Shown here: positions 50,876 to 59,479 of the stretch, piece by piece
How positions within the stretch are numbered: the first letter of the stretch is position 1
Layout of the letters: each line of letters starts with the position of its first letter
NCBI RefSeq assembly: GCF_025127995.1
Contig: NZ_JAHLYP010000042.1
Coordinates: forward strand, 124,001-188,000
Direction: 5' to 3'
Source of the DNA: Synechococcus sp. CS-1332
Lineage (GTDB): Bacteria > Cyanobacteriota > Cyanobacteriia > PCC-6307 > Cyanobiaceae
Length of the DNA: 64,000 bases
Notes under the pieces: generated by a model
Seen by the model: the letters and a program-made list of their open reading frames with translations, nothing else
Told to the model about the DNA's origin: nothing
The model's database searches: none
Position numbers and translations under genes: made by a program

Positions 50876-51234
50876 ACGACCCCACCGAGGACCAGGACCG
50901 GGACCAGCCGAGGCGCCAGCTGCATCCGCTGCCAAGGGGGCTGGTGGAGCTCTACGGCCTGCTGGCGGTGTTGTTCGTGCTCGTGCCGGAGTGGATGGCC
51001 GGCGGCGCCCTGAAAGGCTTCAGGGAGGGTCGGGAGGGCTCTGAACTGCCCCTGCCGTCAATGGCCTGGCAGCGGCTTCCCGAATTGCAGCTGGCCACGA
51101 TGGGACTGGCGGAGCTGCGGCTGATGGCGCGCCGCGAGCGCCTCTGCGGCTACATGGTCATGGGGCGCCAACGCCTCACGAACCGCCTGATGCGGCGGCT
51201 GTCCAGGCGTCGTGGGACCCCAAGGACGCTGTGA
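50872..51234 (+). CDS. Small membrane-associated protein, third of the coupled trio
   Basis: A 120-residue protein from GTG at 50872 (VNDPTEDQDRDQPRRQL). One hydrophobic segment (about 26-42, ELYGLLAVLFVLVPEWM) is followed by an amphipathic Leu/Arg-rich tail (LPELQLATMGLAELRLMARRERLCGY, then RRLSRRRG). The basic C-terminus would face the cytoplasm or bind nucleic acid. The frame extends upstream to 50656, but overlap with the preceding genes argues for 50872. It precedes tRNA-Pro by 14 bp. No family recognised. Confidence 0.6.
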   Translation: MNDPTEDQDRDQPRRQLHPLPRGLVELYGLLAVLFVLVPEWMAGGALKGFREGREGSELPLPSMAWQRLPELQLATMGLAELRLMARRERLCGYMVMGRQRLTNRLMRRLSRRRGTPRTL

Positions 51235-51248
51235 TAACTTCGTTTCGC

Positions 51249-51322
51249 CGGGGCGTAGCGCAGCTTGGTAGCGCACCACTTTGGGGTAGTGGGGGTCGTG
51301 GGTTCGAATCCCGCCGCTCCGA
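51249..51322 (+). tRNA. tRNA-Pro (anticodon UGG)
   Basis: A 74-nt cloverleaf. The acceptor stem pairs CGGGGCG (51249-51255) with CGCTCCG (51315-51321), with one G-U pair; the D arm is in GTAGCGCAGCTTGGTAGCGC, the anticodon stem-loop is CCACTTTGGGGTAGTGG with anticodon TGG, and the T arm contains GTGGGTTCGAATCCC. The discriminator is A and CCA is not encoded. No variable-arm extension. A terminator follows at 51380. Confidence 0.95.
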
Positions 51323-51379
51323 TTCAGCCGGCCCGCCAAACGATTCGAGTCTCTGTTGCTCGGTCGTTGTGTTTCTTCT

Positions 51380-51407
51380 CAGCTGATCCCATCAGCTGAT
51401 TTTTTTT
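51380..51407 (+). terminator. Rho-independent terminator after tRNA-Pro
   Basis: CAGCTGAT-CCC-ATCAGCTG is a perfect 8-bp stem with a three-base loop, followed by ATTTTTTTT. It lies 58 bp downstream of the tRNA 3' end, in the right orientation to end the tRNA transcript. Confidence 0.9.
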
Positions 51408-51440
51408 GCCCCTCCTGCGTTCGGGGAGCCTGGGCAAGCT

Positions 51441-51695
51441 TCAGTGGAGTCTGGTGGCGACGTTGAAGCGCACCAGCCAGAGGTTGACGCGTCGGCGCAG
51501 CCGGGGCGGCACCTCCTGCACCAGCTGGAACAGTTCCTGGGAGGCCAGCCGGCGCAGGGCGCGGACATCGACCCGCCAGAGGGCCTCCGCTTCCCGGATC
51601 AGCCGCGCCCAGGTACGGGCCGTCTGCCAGCGGCGCACTCGGTGCTGCGCGGGTTCAGCGCCATCACCGGAGCTGGTTGGCAGCCGGGTGACCAT
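51441..51695 (-). CDS. Small basic protein, unknown function
   Basis: An 84-residue protein from ATG 51695. After a short polar start, RRWQTARTWARLIREAEALWRVDVRALRRL and ELFQLVQEVPPRLRRRVNLWLVRF form predicted amphipathic helices rich in Arg, Leu and Trp. The regular helical pattern suggests a real small protein, but I recognise no family. It ends 33 bp from the tRNA terminator and its start is about 110 bp downstream of the exonuclease stop on the same strand. Modest confidence. Confidence 0.4.
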   Translation of the reverse strand: MVTRLPTSSGDGAEPAQHRVRRWQTARTWARLIREAEALWRVDVRALRRLASQELFQLVQEVPPRLRRRVNLWLVRFNVATRLH

Positions 51696-51806
51696 GACGG
51701 CGGCGCCGGAAGAACACTCCAAGGGTGGGGAGGCAACGAGGAAGCGTCGCGGATCCCCGGTTCTCCTTCAACCATCGAAACAAAAACGGAAGATTTGGCG
51801 CCGGTC

Positions 51807-52691
51807 TCAGGCGCTCCGGGCCAGGTCTTCGGCGGGGGAAGGATCTGGCACCAACTGGACGGGGAAGGCCAGCGCCTCCACTTCCCGCCGACTGAGCCGG
51901 CGGCTCCAGGCCCGTGGCACCGCTTCGTTCCATCGGAAGCCGGCCTCCCGGGCGCGCTGACGCTCGGCATAGGGAAGATCCGCCCGGTACAGGCTGCGGG
52001 GCTCCAGGGCAGCCTGCAGCAGCGCCTCCAGGTCGGCGCAACGCTCGAACACCTGGGCCAGGTAAACACAATCGGTCAGGGCCCGGTGGGCCGCCCAGAC
52101 CGGCACCCCGTAGGCCAGCGCCAGATCGCGGACGGAAGGGGTGCTGCGCAGCTGCCGCTCGGCTGGCCAGCGGATGTCCTCCATCGAGCAGATCCAGGGG
52201 CGATCCAGCACCGGCAGGGACCCCAGCCCGAACCACTGACGGTCGAAGGCGACGTTGTGGGCCACCAGGGCGTCACAGGCGCCCACCATGGCCCGGAAGC
52301 AGGCCAGGGCGTCCTGCCAGGGCTGCTCCAGGCGGGTCACCGCGGCAGGGATGCCGTTGATGCCCTCGGCGGCGTTGCTGGCGCAAGGCATCAGGAAGGA
52401 CACCTGGGTGAGAACGGCCCGATGGGGTACATGAAACAGAATCGCCCCCACCTCGATGCACTGGCCCTGGAGGGTGGAGAGCCCGGTGGTCTCCGTGTCG
52501 AGGATCAGCAGGATTTCCGGAACCCGGGGCAGGGACCGTGCTGGGCGGCCGGCACAGGCGGGCAGGGACAGGGGGGCCGAGCGGGTCGCGGGGGCGGGGG
52601 GCGGCTCGGCAGGAGCTGAGACCTGTGTCGCGGCCGGCGCGGCCATGCCCAGCAGATCATTCTGTTGCCAGAGACCGGGTTGCTCCTGCAT
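51807..52691 (-). CDS. DnaQ-like 3'-5' exonuclease (DEDDh)
   Basis: A 294-residue protein with a DnaQ-fold exonuclease domain (about 60-220). D65 and E67 in LILDTETTG (Exo I), HNVAFDRQWF (Exo II) and HRALTDC (Exo III with His and Asp) give the DEDDh set. The first 55 residues are Pro/Ala-rich linker. The C-terminal 80 residues (ADLPYAERQRAREAGFRWNEAVPRAWSRRLSR) resemble a domain found after such exonucleases in cyanobacteria. It could act in proofreading or in DNA/RNA trimming. ATG 52691 chosen; the longer frame overlaps the promoter of prxQ. Confidence 0.88.
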   Translation of the reverse strand: MQEQPGLWQQNDLLGMAAPAATQVSAPAEPPPAPATRSAPLSLPACAGRPARSLPRVPEILLILDTETTGLSTLQGQCIEVGAILFHVPHRAVLTQVSFLMPCASNAAEGINGIPAAVTRLEQPWQDALACFRAMVGACDALVAHNVAFDRQWFGLGSLPVLDRPWICSMEDIRWPAERQLRSTPSVRDLALAYGVPVWAAHRALTDCVYLAQVFERCADLEALLQAALEPRSLYRADLPYAERQRAREAGFRWNEAVPRAWSRRLSRREVEALAFPVQLVPDPSPAEDLARSA

Positions 52692-52792
52692 CAGGTGCCG
52701 TCCGCACGCGTCCCCATCGTCGCAACCCGGGCAAGGCCCCGCCGGGGTCGTGCTTCCTAGGCTGGGTTGATCCCGAAGTTTCCCCGCGTTCC

Positions 52793-53257
52793 GTGGCTCC
52801 AGCCCTCGCCCCCGGCGACACCGCCCCCCTGATCGCCCTCCCCGACCAGGACGGCACGGAACGGCGCAGCGACCAGCTGGACGGCAAAGCATTGGTGGTG
52901 TTTTTCTATCCCAAGGACGACACGCCCGGCTGCACCATGGAGGCCTGCGCCTTCCGGGACAGCTACAGCGATCTGCAGGGGCTCGGCGCTGAGGTGTGGG
53001 GTGTCAGCGGCGACGATGCCTCCAGCCACCGGCGTTTCGCCAACCGCCACCGGCTGCCGTTCCCGTTGCTGGTGGATGCCGGTAACCGGCTGCGCAAGGC
53101 CTTCGGCGTGCCCAACGTGCTGGGCCTACTGCCCGGCAGGGTCACCTACGTCATCGACGGCCAGGGGGTCGTTCGCCATGTCTTCAACAACCTGCTCGAC
53201 GGCCCGGCCCACCGGCGCGAGGCCCTGGAGGCCCTGCGTGGCCTCGAGGCGTCCTGA
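52793..53257 (+). CDS. Peroxiredoxin Q (BCP family)
   Basis: Thiol peroxidase of 154 residues. C47 in DDTPGCTMEAC (peroxidatic) and C52 (resolving, five residues on) give the atypical two-Cys arrangement of PrxQ. Further motifs are VVFFYPKDDTPGC, VWGVSGDDASSHRRFANRH and FPLLVDAGNRLRKAFGV. GTG at 52793 (VAPALAPGD) gives the normal family length; the upstream frame is an artefact. It is followed by the DUF1350 gene after 34 bp. Confidence 0.92.
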   Translation: MAPALAPGDTAPLIALPDQDGTERRSDQLDGKALVVFFYPKDDTPGCTMEACAFRDSYSDLQGLGAEVWGVSGDDASSHRRFANRHRLPFPLLVDAGNRLRKAFGVPNVLGLLPGRVTYVIDGQGVVRHVFNNLLDGPAHRREALEALRGLEAS

Positions 53258-53291
53258 CCCGCGCCGCGATCCGTAAGCGGGGACCCAGACG

Positions 53292-54020
53292 ATGACGCTG
53301 TGGCGACAGCAGGGGGAACTCTGGACGTTGGAGCCGTCGGGCAGGGACCGCGGGCTGATCGAGTTCATCGGTGGCAGCTACCTGGCCGCCACCCCCCAGC
53401 TGAGCTACCGACGCTTTCTCGAGTCCCTGGCCGCCAGGGGCTGGCGGATCCATGCCTGGAGTTATGTGCCCGGCTTCGACCACCAGGCCCAGGCCAATGC
53501 CGCCTGGCGCCTGTTCCGCCAGTGGCGGGAGCAGCAGGCCGGGCCGGCCGAGGCCACCCTGCTGCGGCTGGGCCACAGCCTCGGCTGCAAGCTGCATCTG
53601 CTCGCCCCCGACGGCGGCCGCCGCTGCGATGGCCTGGTTGCGCTGAGTTTCAACAACTTCTCGGCCGAGCGATCGATCCCCTTCCTGGCGGAGCTGGGCC
53701 AGCAGTTCCGCTTCCGCAGCGAATTCAGCCCCTCCCCGGAGGAGACCCTGCTCCAGATCAGCAGCAGCTACCGCCAGCCCCGCAACCTGCTGGTGCGCTT
53801 CAGCCGCGACACGATCGACCAGAGCGGCCGGCTGATCGACGTGCTGCAGGCCAGGGCCGGCGATGCCTCCAACCTTGTGGAACTGCCAGGGGATCACCTC
53901 ACACCCGCCAGCGGGGGCCTGCGCAAGCAGTTTCTGGGGGAATGGGCCGATGATCCGGCCCGCCAACGGGGGATGGAGCGGCTGGCCGAGCAGATCAGCG
54001 CCTGGTCCGGGGCCGCGTAA
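53292..54020 (+). CDS. DUF1350 alpha/beta-hydrolase-like protein
   Basis: A 242-residue protein beginning MTLWRQQGELWTLEPSGRDRGLIEFIGGSYLAATPQLSYRRFLESLAARGW. LGHSLGCKLHLL near 93-104 has the Gly-x-Ser-x-Gly nucleophile elbow, and FNNFSAERSIPFL and LVELPGDHLTPASGG (a likely His) complete an alpha/beta-hydrolase layout. The family occurs in cyanobacteria and plastids; function is not established. Located between prxQ and acs. Ends 24 bp before acs's stop, convergent. Confidence 0.85.
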   Translation: MTLWRQQGELWTLEPSGRDRGLIEFIGGSYLAATPQLSYRRFLESLAARGWRIHAWSYVPGFDHQAQANAAWRLFRQWREQQAGPAEATLLRLGHSLGCKLHLLAPDGGRRCDGLVALSFNNFSAERSIPFLAELGQQFRFRSEFSPSPEETLLQISSSYRQPRNLLVRFSRDTIDQSGRLIDVLQARAGDASNLVELPGDHLTPASGGLRKQFLGEWADDPARQRGMERLAEQISAWSGAA

Positions 54021-54044
54021 ACGGCGCCTGGACAGTGGCGGCCC

Positions 54045-56018
54045 TCACACCCTTAGCTGGTCGAGCACCGAACGGTCCTCGAGGGTGGAGGTGTCACCGC
54101 TCACCTCCTGGCCAGCCGCCAGGGAGCGAAGGATCCGGCGCATGATCTTGCCGCTGCGGGTCTTGGGCAGGGAGTCAGTGAAGCGGATGATGTCGGGCCG
54201 GGCGATCGGCCCGATCTCCAGGCCCACGTGGCGGCGCAGCTCCGCCTCCAGGGCCGCATCGCCGTCCACCCCCACATCCAGAGTGACGAAGGCCACGATC
54301 CCTTCCCCCTTGAGGTCGTCGGGCCGGCCCACCACGGCGGCCTCCGCCACGGACGGATGGCTCACCAGAGCCGATTCGATCTCCATCGTGCCCAGCCGGT
54401 GGCCGGAGACGTTGATGACGTCATCGACCCGGCCCATCACCCAGAAATAGCCATCCGCGTCGCGGCGGGCGCCGTCACCGGCGAAATAGAGGTAGCTGCC
54501 GTCGGCGGGCCGGATGTGCTCCCAGTAGCTGCGCCGGAAGCGGTCGGGATCGCCGTGCACGGTGCGCATCATGCCGGGCCAGGGGCGCCGCACCGCCAGG
54601 TAGCCCCCCTGGCCGGTGGGCACACTGTTGCCCTCCAGATCCACCACGTCGGCGACGATGCCCGGCAGGGGCAGGGTGGCCGAACCGGGCTTGGTGGGGG
54701 TGGCTCCTGGCAGGGGGCTGATCATCACCCCACCGGTCTCGGTCTGCCACCAGGTGTCGACCACGGGGCAGCGGTCGCCGCCGATCACATCGCGGTACCA
54801 CATCCAGGCCTCCGGATTGATCGGCTCGCCGACGGTGCCGAGGATGCGCAGGCTGCCCATGTCGTAGCGGTCGGGCACCGCGCGGCCGCTCTTCATGAAG
54901 GCGCGGATGGCGGTGGGGGCGGTGTAGAAGATCGTCACCCGGTGCTTCTCGATCACCTCCCAGAAGGCCCCGGGCTTGGCGGGCCGCGGTGCCCCCTCAT
55001 ACATGAGGGTGGTGGCGCCGTTGGAGAGGGGCCCGTAGACGATGTAGCTGTGGCCGGTGATCCAGCCCACATCGGCCGTGCACCAGTGGATGTCGTCCTC
55101 GCGGATGTCGAAGATCCACTGGAAGGTGAGATGGGCCCAGAGGTTGTAGCCGGCGGTGGTGTGCACCACCCCCTTGGGCTTGCCGGTGGAGCCGGAGGTG
55201 TAGAGCACAAACAGCCGGTCTTCGCTGGCCATCGGCTCGGCTGGGCAATTGGCGCTCTGGCGGTCCACCAGCTCGTGCCACCACAGGTCGCGGCCGGCCT
55301 CGAAGGCGGTGGCCTCGCCGGTGCGGCGCACCACCAGCACGTGCTCGACGCTGGGACAACCTTCATCCAGGGCCTGATCCACCGCCGGCTTGAGGGACAC
55401 GGCCTTGTCCTTGCGGAAGCCGCCGTCGGCGGTGATCACCAGCTTCACCTGGCCATCGATCAGCCGGTCGCGCAGGGCCTCGGCGGAGAAGCCGCCGAAC
55501 ACCACCGAGTGGGGGGCGCCGATGCGGGCGCAGGCCAGCATGGCGATGGCCGCCTCGGGCACCATCGGCATGTACAGGGCCACCAGATCGCCCTTGCCGA
55601 CACCGAGTCCTTTGAGGGCATTGGCGGCGCGGCAGACCTCGGCGTGCAGTTCGCGGTAAGTGAAGGTGCGCACGTCGCCCGGTTCCCCCTCCCAGATCAG
55701 GGCCGTCTTGTCGGCACGGGGGCCCTCCAGGTGGCGATCAAGGCAGTTGTAGGAGAGGTTGGTGGTGCCCCCCTCGAACCAGCGGGCGAAGGGCGGATTG
55801 CTCCAGTCGAGCACCGTGTCGAAGGGCTCGAACCAGTGCAGCTCGCGCCGGGCCGCCTCCCCCCAGAAGCCATCGGGATCGGCCTGGGCCCGCGCCGCCA
55901 GGGCTTCGTAGGCGGCCATCGAACCGATGCGGGCCGCAGCGGCCAGCTGGGGCGGCGGATCGAACTGCCGCTGTTCCTGGAGCACCGACTCGATCGTGGG
56001 CGAGGAGTCCTGGGTCAT
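54045..56018 (-). CDS. acs: Acetyl-CoA synthetase (AMP-forming)
   Basis: Activates acetate through acetyl-AMP to acetyl-CoA. The 657-residue protein has the ATP signature [37 protein letters not shown], and the C-terminal A10 lysine motif TRSGKIMRR that would be acetylated for control. ATG 56018 ([12 protein letters not shown]) preferred; ATG 56054 would add 12 residues. Sequence is complete. Divergent from the TspO-like gene. Confidence 0.96.
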   Translation of the reverse strand: MTQDSSPTIESVLQEQRQFDPPPQLAAAARIGSMAAYEALAARAQADPDGFWGEAARRELHWFEPFDTVLDWSNPPFARWFEGGTTNLSYNCLDRHLEGPRADKTALIWEGEPGDVRTFTYRELHAEVCRAANALKGLGVGKGDLVALYMPMVPEAAIAMLACARIGAPHSVVFGGFSAEALRDRLIDGQVKLVITADGGFRKDKAVSLKPAVDQALDEGCPSVEHVLVVRRTGEATAFEAGRDLWWHELVDRQSANCPAEPMASEDRLFVLYTSGSTGKPKGVVHTTAGYNLWAHLTFQWIFDIREDDIHWCTADVGWITGHSYIVYGPLSNGATTLMYEGAPRPAKPGAFWEVIEKHRVTIFYTAPTAIRAFMKSGRAVPDRYDMGSLRILGTVGEPINPEAWMWYRDVIGGDRCPVVDTWWQTETGGVMISPLPGATPTKPGSATLPLPGIVADVVDLEGNSVPTGQGGYLAVRRPWPGMMRTVHGDPDRFRRSYWEHIRPADGSYLYFAGDGARRDADGYFWVMGRVDDVINVSGHRLGTMEIESALVSHPSVAEAAVVGRPDDLKGEGIVAFVTLDVGVDGDAALEAELRRHVGLEIGPIARPDIIRFTDSLPKTRSGKIMRRILRSLAAGQEVSGDTSTLEDRSVLDQLRV

Positions 56019-56098
56019 GGCAAAGCCTGCCGGGCGGGCTGGGGCATGGTGCATTCAACCGCAGACAGGCCACGCTGGAGGGACACGGCTCCCTTCCC

Positions 56099-56551
56099 AT
56101 GCCCGCCTGGCTGACAATCCTGCTGGTGATGGGCCTGGTGATCGCCGTCCTGACCCCGAGCCAGCAGCAGTTCGCCTGGTTCCTGCGGCTGCGCAGGCCC
56201 CGCTGGCTCACGTTTGAGCGCTGGATCCCGGTGATCTGGTCGGTCGTCTACCTCTGCTTCTACGCCTCGTCCCTGATCCGCTGGAGGGCCGGTGGGGTGA
56301 CGGCGCCGCTGGCCATGGCGGGCTACCTGGTGCTGCTGGTGCTGGTGCAGAGCTACACCCTGCTGATCTGCCGCACCAGGCGGCTCGCCTGGGGAACGGC
56401 GGCGGGCCTGGCCGGCTGGCTCTGGGGCCTGGGCCTGGCACTGGCGCTGCTGGCCGTGTCACCGCCCGCCAGCCTGCTGCTGGTGCCCTTCCTGCTCTGG
56501 AGCCCGATCGGCACGTTCGTGACCTGGCGGATGCAGAGGCTGAACCGCTGA
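56099..56551 (+). CDS. TspO/MBR family membrane protein
   Basis: A 150-residue protein with five helices. The region RPRWLTFERWIPVIWSVVYLCFYASSLIRW (about 31-60) has the Pro- and Trp-rich pattern of TspO, and the end LLLVPFLLWSPIGTFVTWRMQRLNR fits its fifth helix. TspO proteins bind porphyrins and affect tetrapyrrole stress responses. The similarity is moderate (long deletions relative to the typical family), so function is uncertain. Start MPAWLTILL at 56099. Confidence 0.7.
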   Translation: MPAWLTILLVMGLVIAVLTPSQQQFAWFLRLRRPRWLTFERWIPVIWSVVYLCFYASSLIRWRAGGVTAPLAMAGYLVLLVLVQSYTLLICRTRRLAWGTAAGLAGWLWGLGLALALLAVSPPASLLLVPFLLWSPIGTFVTWRMQRLNR

Positions 56552-56651
56552 GGCCCCCATGGCCTGAAGCACCGATCGAGCCGATCAGGGCTGCTCATCG
56601 CTGCTTGGCAAGATCGCCCGGCGGCGTTAGCCAGGGGGCGAACCCATCGGA

Positions 56652-56978
56652 ATGGAGCGGAAGGCCATGGAGGAGCAGCCCATCACGCCCCATGCCGGCC
56701 CGACACGGGACGCCGAGGGCAACCTCACCTACGTGGGGGACGACGGTCGCCGTTACGTGGTGGGTCTGCCGCCGGACATCGATGAGGACAACGTCGAGAA
56801 GGTGATGACCCTGCTGCGGGGTGGCACCGGGCTGTTCCAGCAGATCGAGGCCCTCTGCCACCGCTGGATCGACGAGGTTGGCGGCAGCGAACTCGATGAG
56901 CGGGCCGCCCTGGTGCTGCTGCTCACCACCCTGGAAACCGCCCTGGAAGACCGTTACCCCGAGAACGATCCTTCCTGA
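56652..56978 (+). CDS. Small soluble protein, unknown function
   Basis: A 108-residue acidic protein. DAEGNLTYVGDDGRRYVVGLPPDIDEDNVEKVMTLLRGG reads as a short beta-unit, and QIEALCHRWIDEVGG then ERAALVLLLTTLETALEDRYPE as helices. ATG 56652 and in-frame ATG 56667 are both possible. Its stop overlaps the next gene's start by one base (TGATG), so the pair is coupled. Similar short proteins exist in picocyanobacteria to my recollection, unnamed. Confidence 0.65.
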   Translation: MERKAMEEQPITPHAGPTRDAEGNLTYVGDDGRRYVVGLPPDIDEDNVEKVMTLLRGGTGLFQQIEALCHRWIDEVGGSELDERAALVLLLTTLETALEDRYPENDPS

Positions 56979-57652
56979 TGCAGGCTGGGGGGATGCCCCA
57001 GCGACCCGCCGCCTGCCTGTTCGATCTCGACGGTCTGCTGCTGGACACCGAACCCGCCCATGCCAGGGCCTGGCAGGCGGCGGCCAGCCACTTCGGCCGC
57101 CGCCTGGATGGGGCTGAGCTCCTCAGCCTGCGGGGCCGAAGGCGACACGACTGCGCCAGCGAGGTGCGCCGGTGGATCGCCGCCGCGGGAGGGCCGTCGC
57201 TGAGCGAGCAGGAGCTGCTGGCCGTCCGCCAGCCGATCGCCGAGGCCCTGCTCGCGGGCGCCCCGGCCATGCCCGGTGCCGAGGCCCTGGTGCGACGCTG
57301 CGTGGCCCTGGACATCCCGATGGCCCTGGCCACGAGCAGCGCGCGCGCGGCCGTGGAGATCAAGGTGGCGCCCCACCCCTGGATCGGCCTGATCAGCGAG
57401 CGGGTCTACGGCGACGATCCGCAATTGGGCGGTGGCAAACCCGCGCCGGATCCCTTCCTGCTGGCGGCCCGGCGCCTCGGGGTGGCGCCAACCGCGTGCT
57501 GGGCGTTCGAGGATTCCAGCGCCGGGGTGACCGCAGCCCTGATTGCCGGCTGCCGGGTGCACGTGTTGCTGCCGCCAGGGGTCAGCTGCCAGGCCTATCC
57601 CGACGGTGTGATCTGCCTCAACTCCCTGGAGGAGGTGAAGCTGGATCAGTAG
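56978..57652 (+). CDS. HAD superfamily hydrolase (subfamily IA)
   Basis: A 224-residue phosphatase-like protein. D16 and D18 in FDLDGLLLDTEP (motif I), ALATSSARAAV (motif II with Ser), the Lys in GGGKPAPDPFLLAARRLG (motif III) and EDSSAGVTAAL (motif IV) are present. Subfamily IA has a four-helix cap here around 30-100. Substrate is unknown; beta-phosphoglucomutase or sugar-phosphate phosphatase are options. Met6 could be the true start. Convergent overlap of 7 bp with the prenyl synthase. Confidence 0.88.
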   Translation: MQAGGMPQRPAACLFDLDGLLLDTEPAHARAWQAAASHFGRRLDGAELLSLRGRRRHDCASEVRRWIAAAGGPSLSEQELLAVRQPIAEALLAGAPAMPGAEALVRRCVALDIPMALATSSARAAVEIKVAPHPWIGLISERVYGDDPQLGGGKPAPDPFLLAARRLGVAPTACWAFEDSSAGVTAALIAGCRVHVLLPPGVSCQAYPDGVICLNSLEEVKLDQ

Positions 57653-58617
57653 AGGCGACTGAGGACGAACTCCGGCAGGGCGCGCAGGGCGCTGCGGGGC
57701 TCCGAGGGGGGCAACCACTCGATCGCTTCGTGGGCCTCGCGGGCAAAGCCTTCAGCCAGGGCACGGGCACGGCCGATCGCCTCGCAGCCGCGCACCATGG
57801 CCAGGGCCTGGTCCAGGTCGCCGGCCTCACAGAATTCCCGCTCGATCAGCCCGGCCAGGGCCGGCCGCTCCTCGAGGGCATAGAGCACCGGTGCGGTGAG
57901 GTAGCCCGAGGCCAGGTCACTGGCGGCAGGCTTGCCAAGCTGCTGGTCGCTGGCGGTGAAATCCAGGATGTCGTCGACCACCTGGAAGGCCAAGCCGAGC
58001 TGGCGGCCGAAGCGGTAGAGGGCATCGAGGCGCGGTTCGCCCAGGCCGGTGAGCACCCCGGCGGCCCGGGCACTGTTGGCGATCAGGGAGGCGGTCTTGC
58101 AGTAGCTCTTTTCGAGGTAGGTCTCGAAGCTCTGGCCCGTGTCGTAGCGGAACAGGCCCTGGCGCACCTCACCATCCGCCAGATCCATGATCACGCGGGA
58201 AAGCAGCTTCACCACCTCGAGATCATCGAGGTTGGCAAGGTGCCAGCTGGCCTGGGCGAAAAGGAAATCGCCGGCCAGCACCGCAACGCGGTGGTTGAAG
58301 CGACTGTGCACCGTGGCCACGCCACGACGCGTGGCGGCCTCGTCGACCACATCGTCGTGGACGAGGGAGGCGGTGTGGATCATCTCGGTGATCTCAGCCA
58401 GCCGCCGGTGGCGGGAGCTGAGGCCCCCATCGGGGGCAATGGCCCTCGACAGCAACAGCACAATCCCCGGGCGAATCCGCTTGCCGCCGGCCGCGAACAG
58501 GTGCTCAGCGGCGGCCTGAAGAATCGGATGGCCGGCGCCGATCAGGCTGCGCAGGTCGGCCAGCAGCGCATCGAGGTCGGACTCCACCGGCTGGAGCAAC
58601 TCTGCAACCGTCGCCAC
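57646..58617 (-). CDS. Solanesyl-type polyprenyl diphosphate synthase
   Basis: Trans-polyprenyl synthase making the long isoprenoid side chain, probably for plastoquinone. The 323-residue protein has the first Asp-rich motif SLVHDDVVDEAATRRG and the second VVDDILDFTAS, plus AAGGKRIRPGIVLLLSRA near 48-65. GTG at 58617 is chosen because GGAGGT lies 4 bases before it and length fits; the frame to 59043 overlaps murI. It is 37 bp after murI on the same strand. Confidence 0.93.
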   Translation of the reverse strand: MATVAELLQPVESDLDALLADLRSLIGAGHPILQAAAEHLFAAGGKRIRPGIVLLLSRAIAPDGGLSSRHRRLAEITEMIHTASLVHDDVVDEAATRRGVATVHSRFNHRVAVLAGDFLFAQASWHLANLDDLEVVKLLSRVIMDLADGEVRQGLFRYDTGQSFETYLEKSYCKTASLIANSARAAGVLTGLGEPRLDALYRFGRQLGLAFQVVDDILDFTASDQQLGKPAASDLASGYLTAPVLYALEERPALAGLIEREFCEAGDLDQALAMVRGCEAIGRARALAEGFAREAHEAIEWLPPSEPRSALRALPEFVLSRLY

Positions 58618-58654
58618 GTCACCTCCACGATGAAAGGATCCTAGGGGCCGTGCC

Positions 58655-59479
58655 TCAATAGGCGCGGGTGGGCGACTGCAGGCTGACGCTGCGCACGGCC
58701 GGCCGGCTTCCCAGCCAGGCGGCGGCAGCGCCGGCGAAGGCCTCAGCGGGGCCAGTGACACAGAAACGCGTGCGCTCCAGGGGCGGACGCACCGACTCCA
58801 CCGCCTGGTCGACTTCGGGGGAATCGCCGAGGCTGGCCAGCAGGGGCCCGAGGCGCTGGGCGGCCGCCAGGGCGGGGTCCACCAGTTGCACGTCGGGGGG
58901 GAGCAGTTCGGCCAGCAGGGCCCGCAGCAGCGGGTAGTGGGTGCAGCCCAGCACGATGGTGTCCACCTCGGCCTCCAGCAACGGGGCCAGATAGGCGGCG
59001 GCGGCCGCGCGCAGCTCGGGAGCCTGCAGGTCGCCGGCTTCAATCAGGGGCACGAAGGCGGGACAGCCCATCTCCAGCACCCTGGCCGACGGGCGACAGG
59101 CCTGGATCGAGCGCCGGTAGGCGCCGCTGGCGGCGGTGGCGGGGGTGGCCAGCACCCCGACGTGGTCGCTGGTGAGCTCGCTGGCCAGGCTGTCAATCAG
59201 CCCCACCACCGGCACGCCCGCTTCGGCCACGGCCACATCGAAGGCCAGGGCATTGGAGGTATTGCAAGCCATCACCAGCACGCCCACCCCCTGCAGTCGC
59301 AGCCAATGCACCACCTCCGAGGCGATCGCCCGGATCTCCTCCTTCGAGCGCTGGCCGTAGGGCACCCGGGCCGTGTCCCCCAGGTAGAGGCAGGGGGAGT
59401 GGGGGTAGAGGGCGTGGACCTGCCGCAACACGGTGAGCCCGCCGAGGCCACTGTCAAAAAGGCCGACGAGCAGGCTCAT
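58655..59479 (-). CDS. murI: Glutamate racemase MurI
   Basis: Makes D-glutamate for peptidoglycan. The 274-residue protein has FDSGLGGLTVLRQV with the catalytic-region Asp, VMACNTSNALAF (first catalytic Cys), and VLGCTHYPLLRALL (second catalytic Cys). Length typical. ATG overlaps the amidase stop (ATGA), so two cell-wall genes are coupled, followed by the prenyl synthase. Confidence 0.95.
   Translation of the reverse strand: MSLLVGLFDSGLGGLTVLRQVHALYPHSPCLYLGDTARVPYGQRSKEEIRAIASEVVHWLRLQGVGVLVMACNTSNALAFDVAVAEAGVPVVGLIDSLASELTSDHVGVLATPATAASGAYRRSIQACRPSARVLEMGCPAFVPLIEAGDLQAPELRAAAAAYLAPLLEAEVDTIVLGCTHYPLLRALLAELLPPDVQLVDPALAAAQRLGPLLASLGDSPEVDQAVESVRPPLERTRFCVTGPAEAFAGAAAAWLGSRPAVRSVSLQSPTRAY

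Noticed and set aside
51249-51440. tRNA-Pro as an attachment site for a mobile element
   Set aside because: No repeat of the tRNA 3' end nor an integrase was found; the tRNA is followed by its own terminator and ordinary genes.
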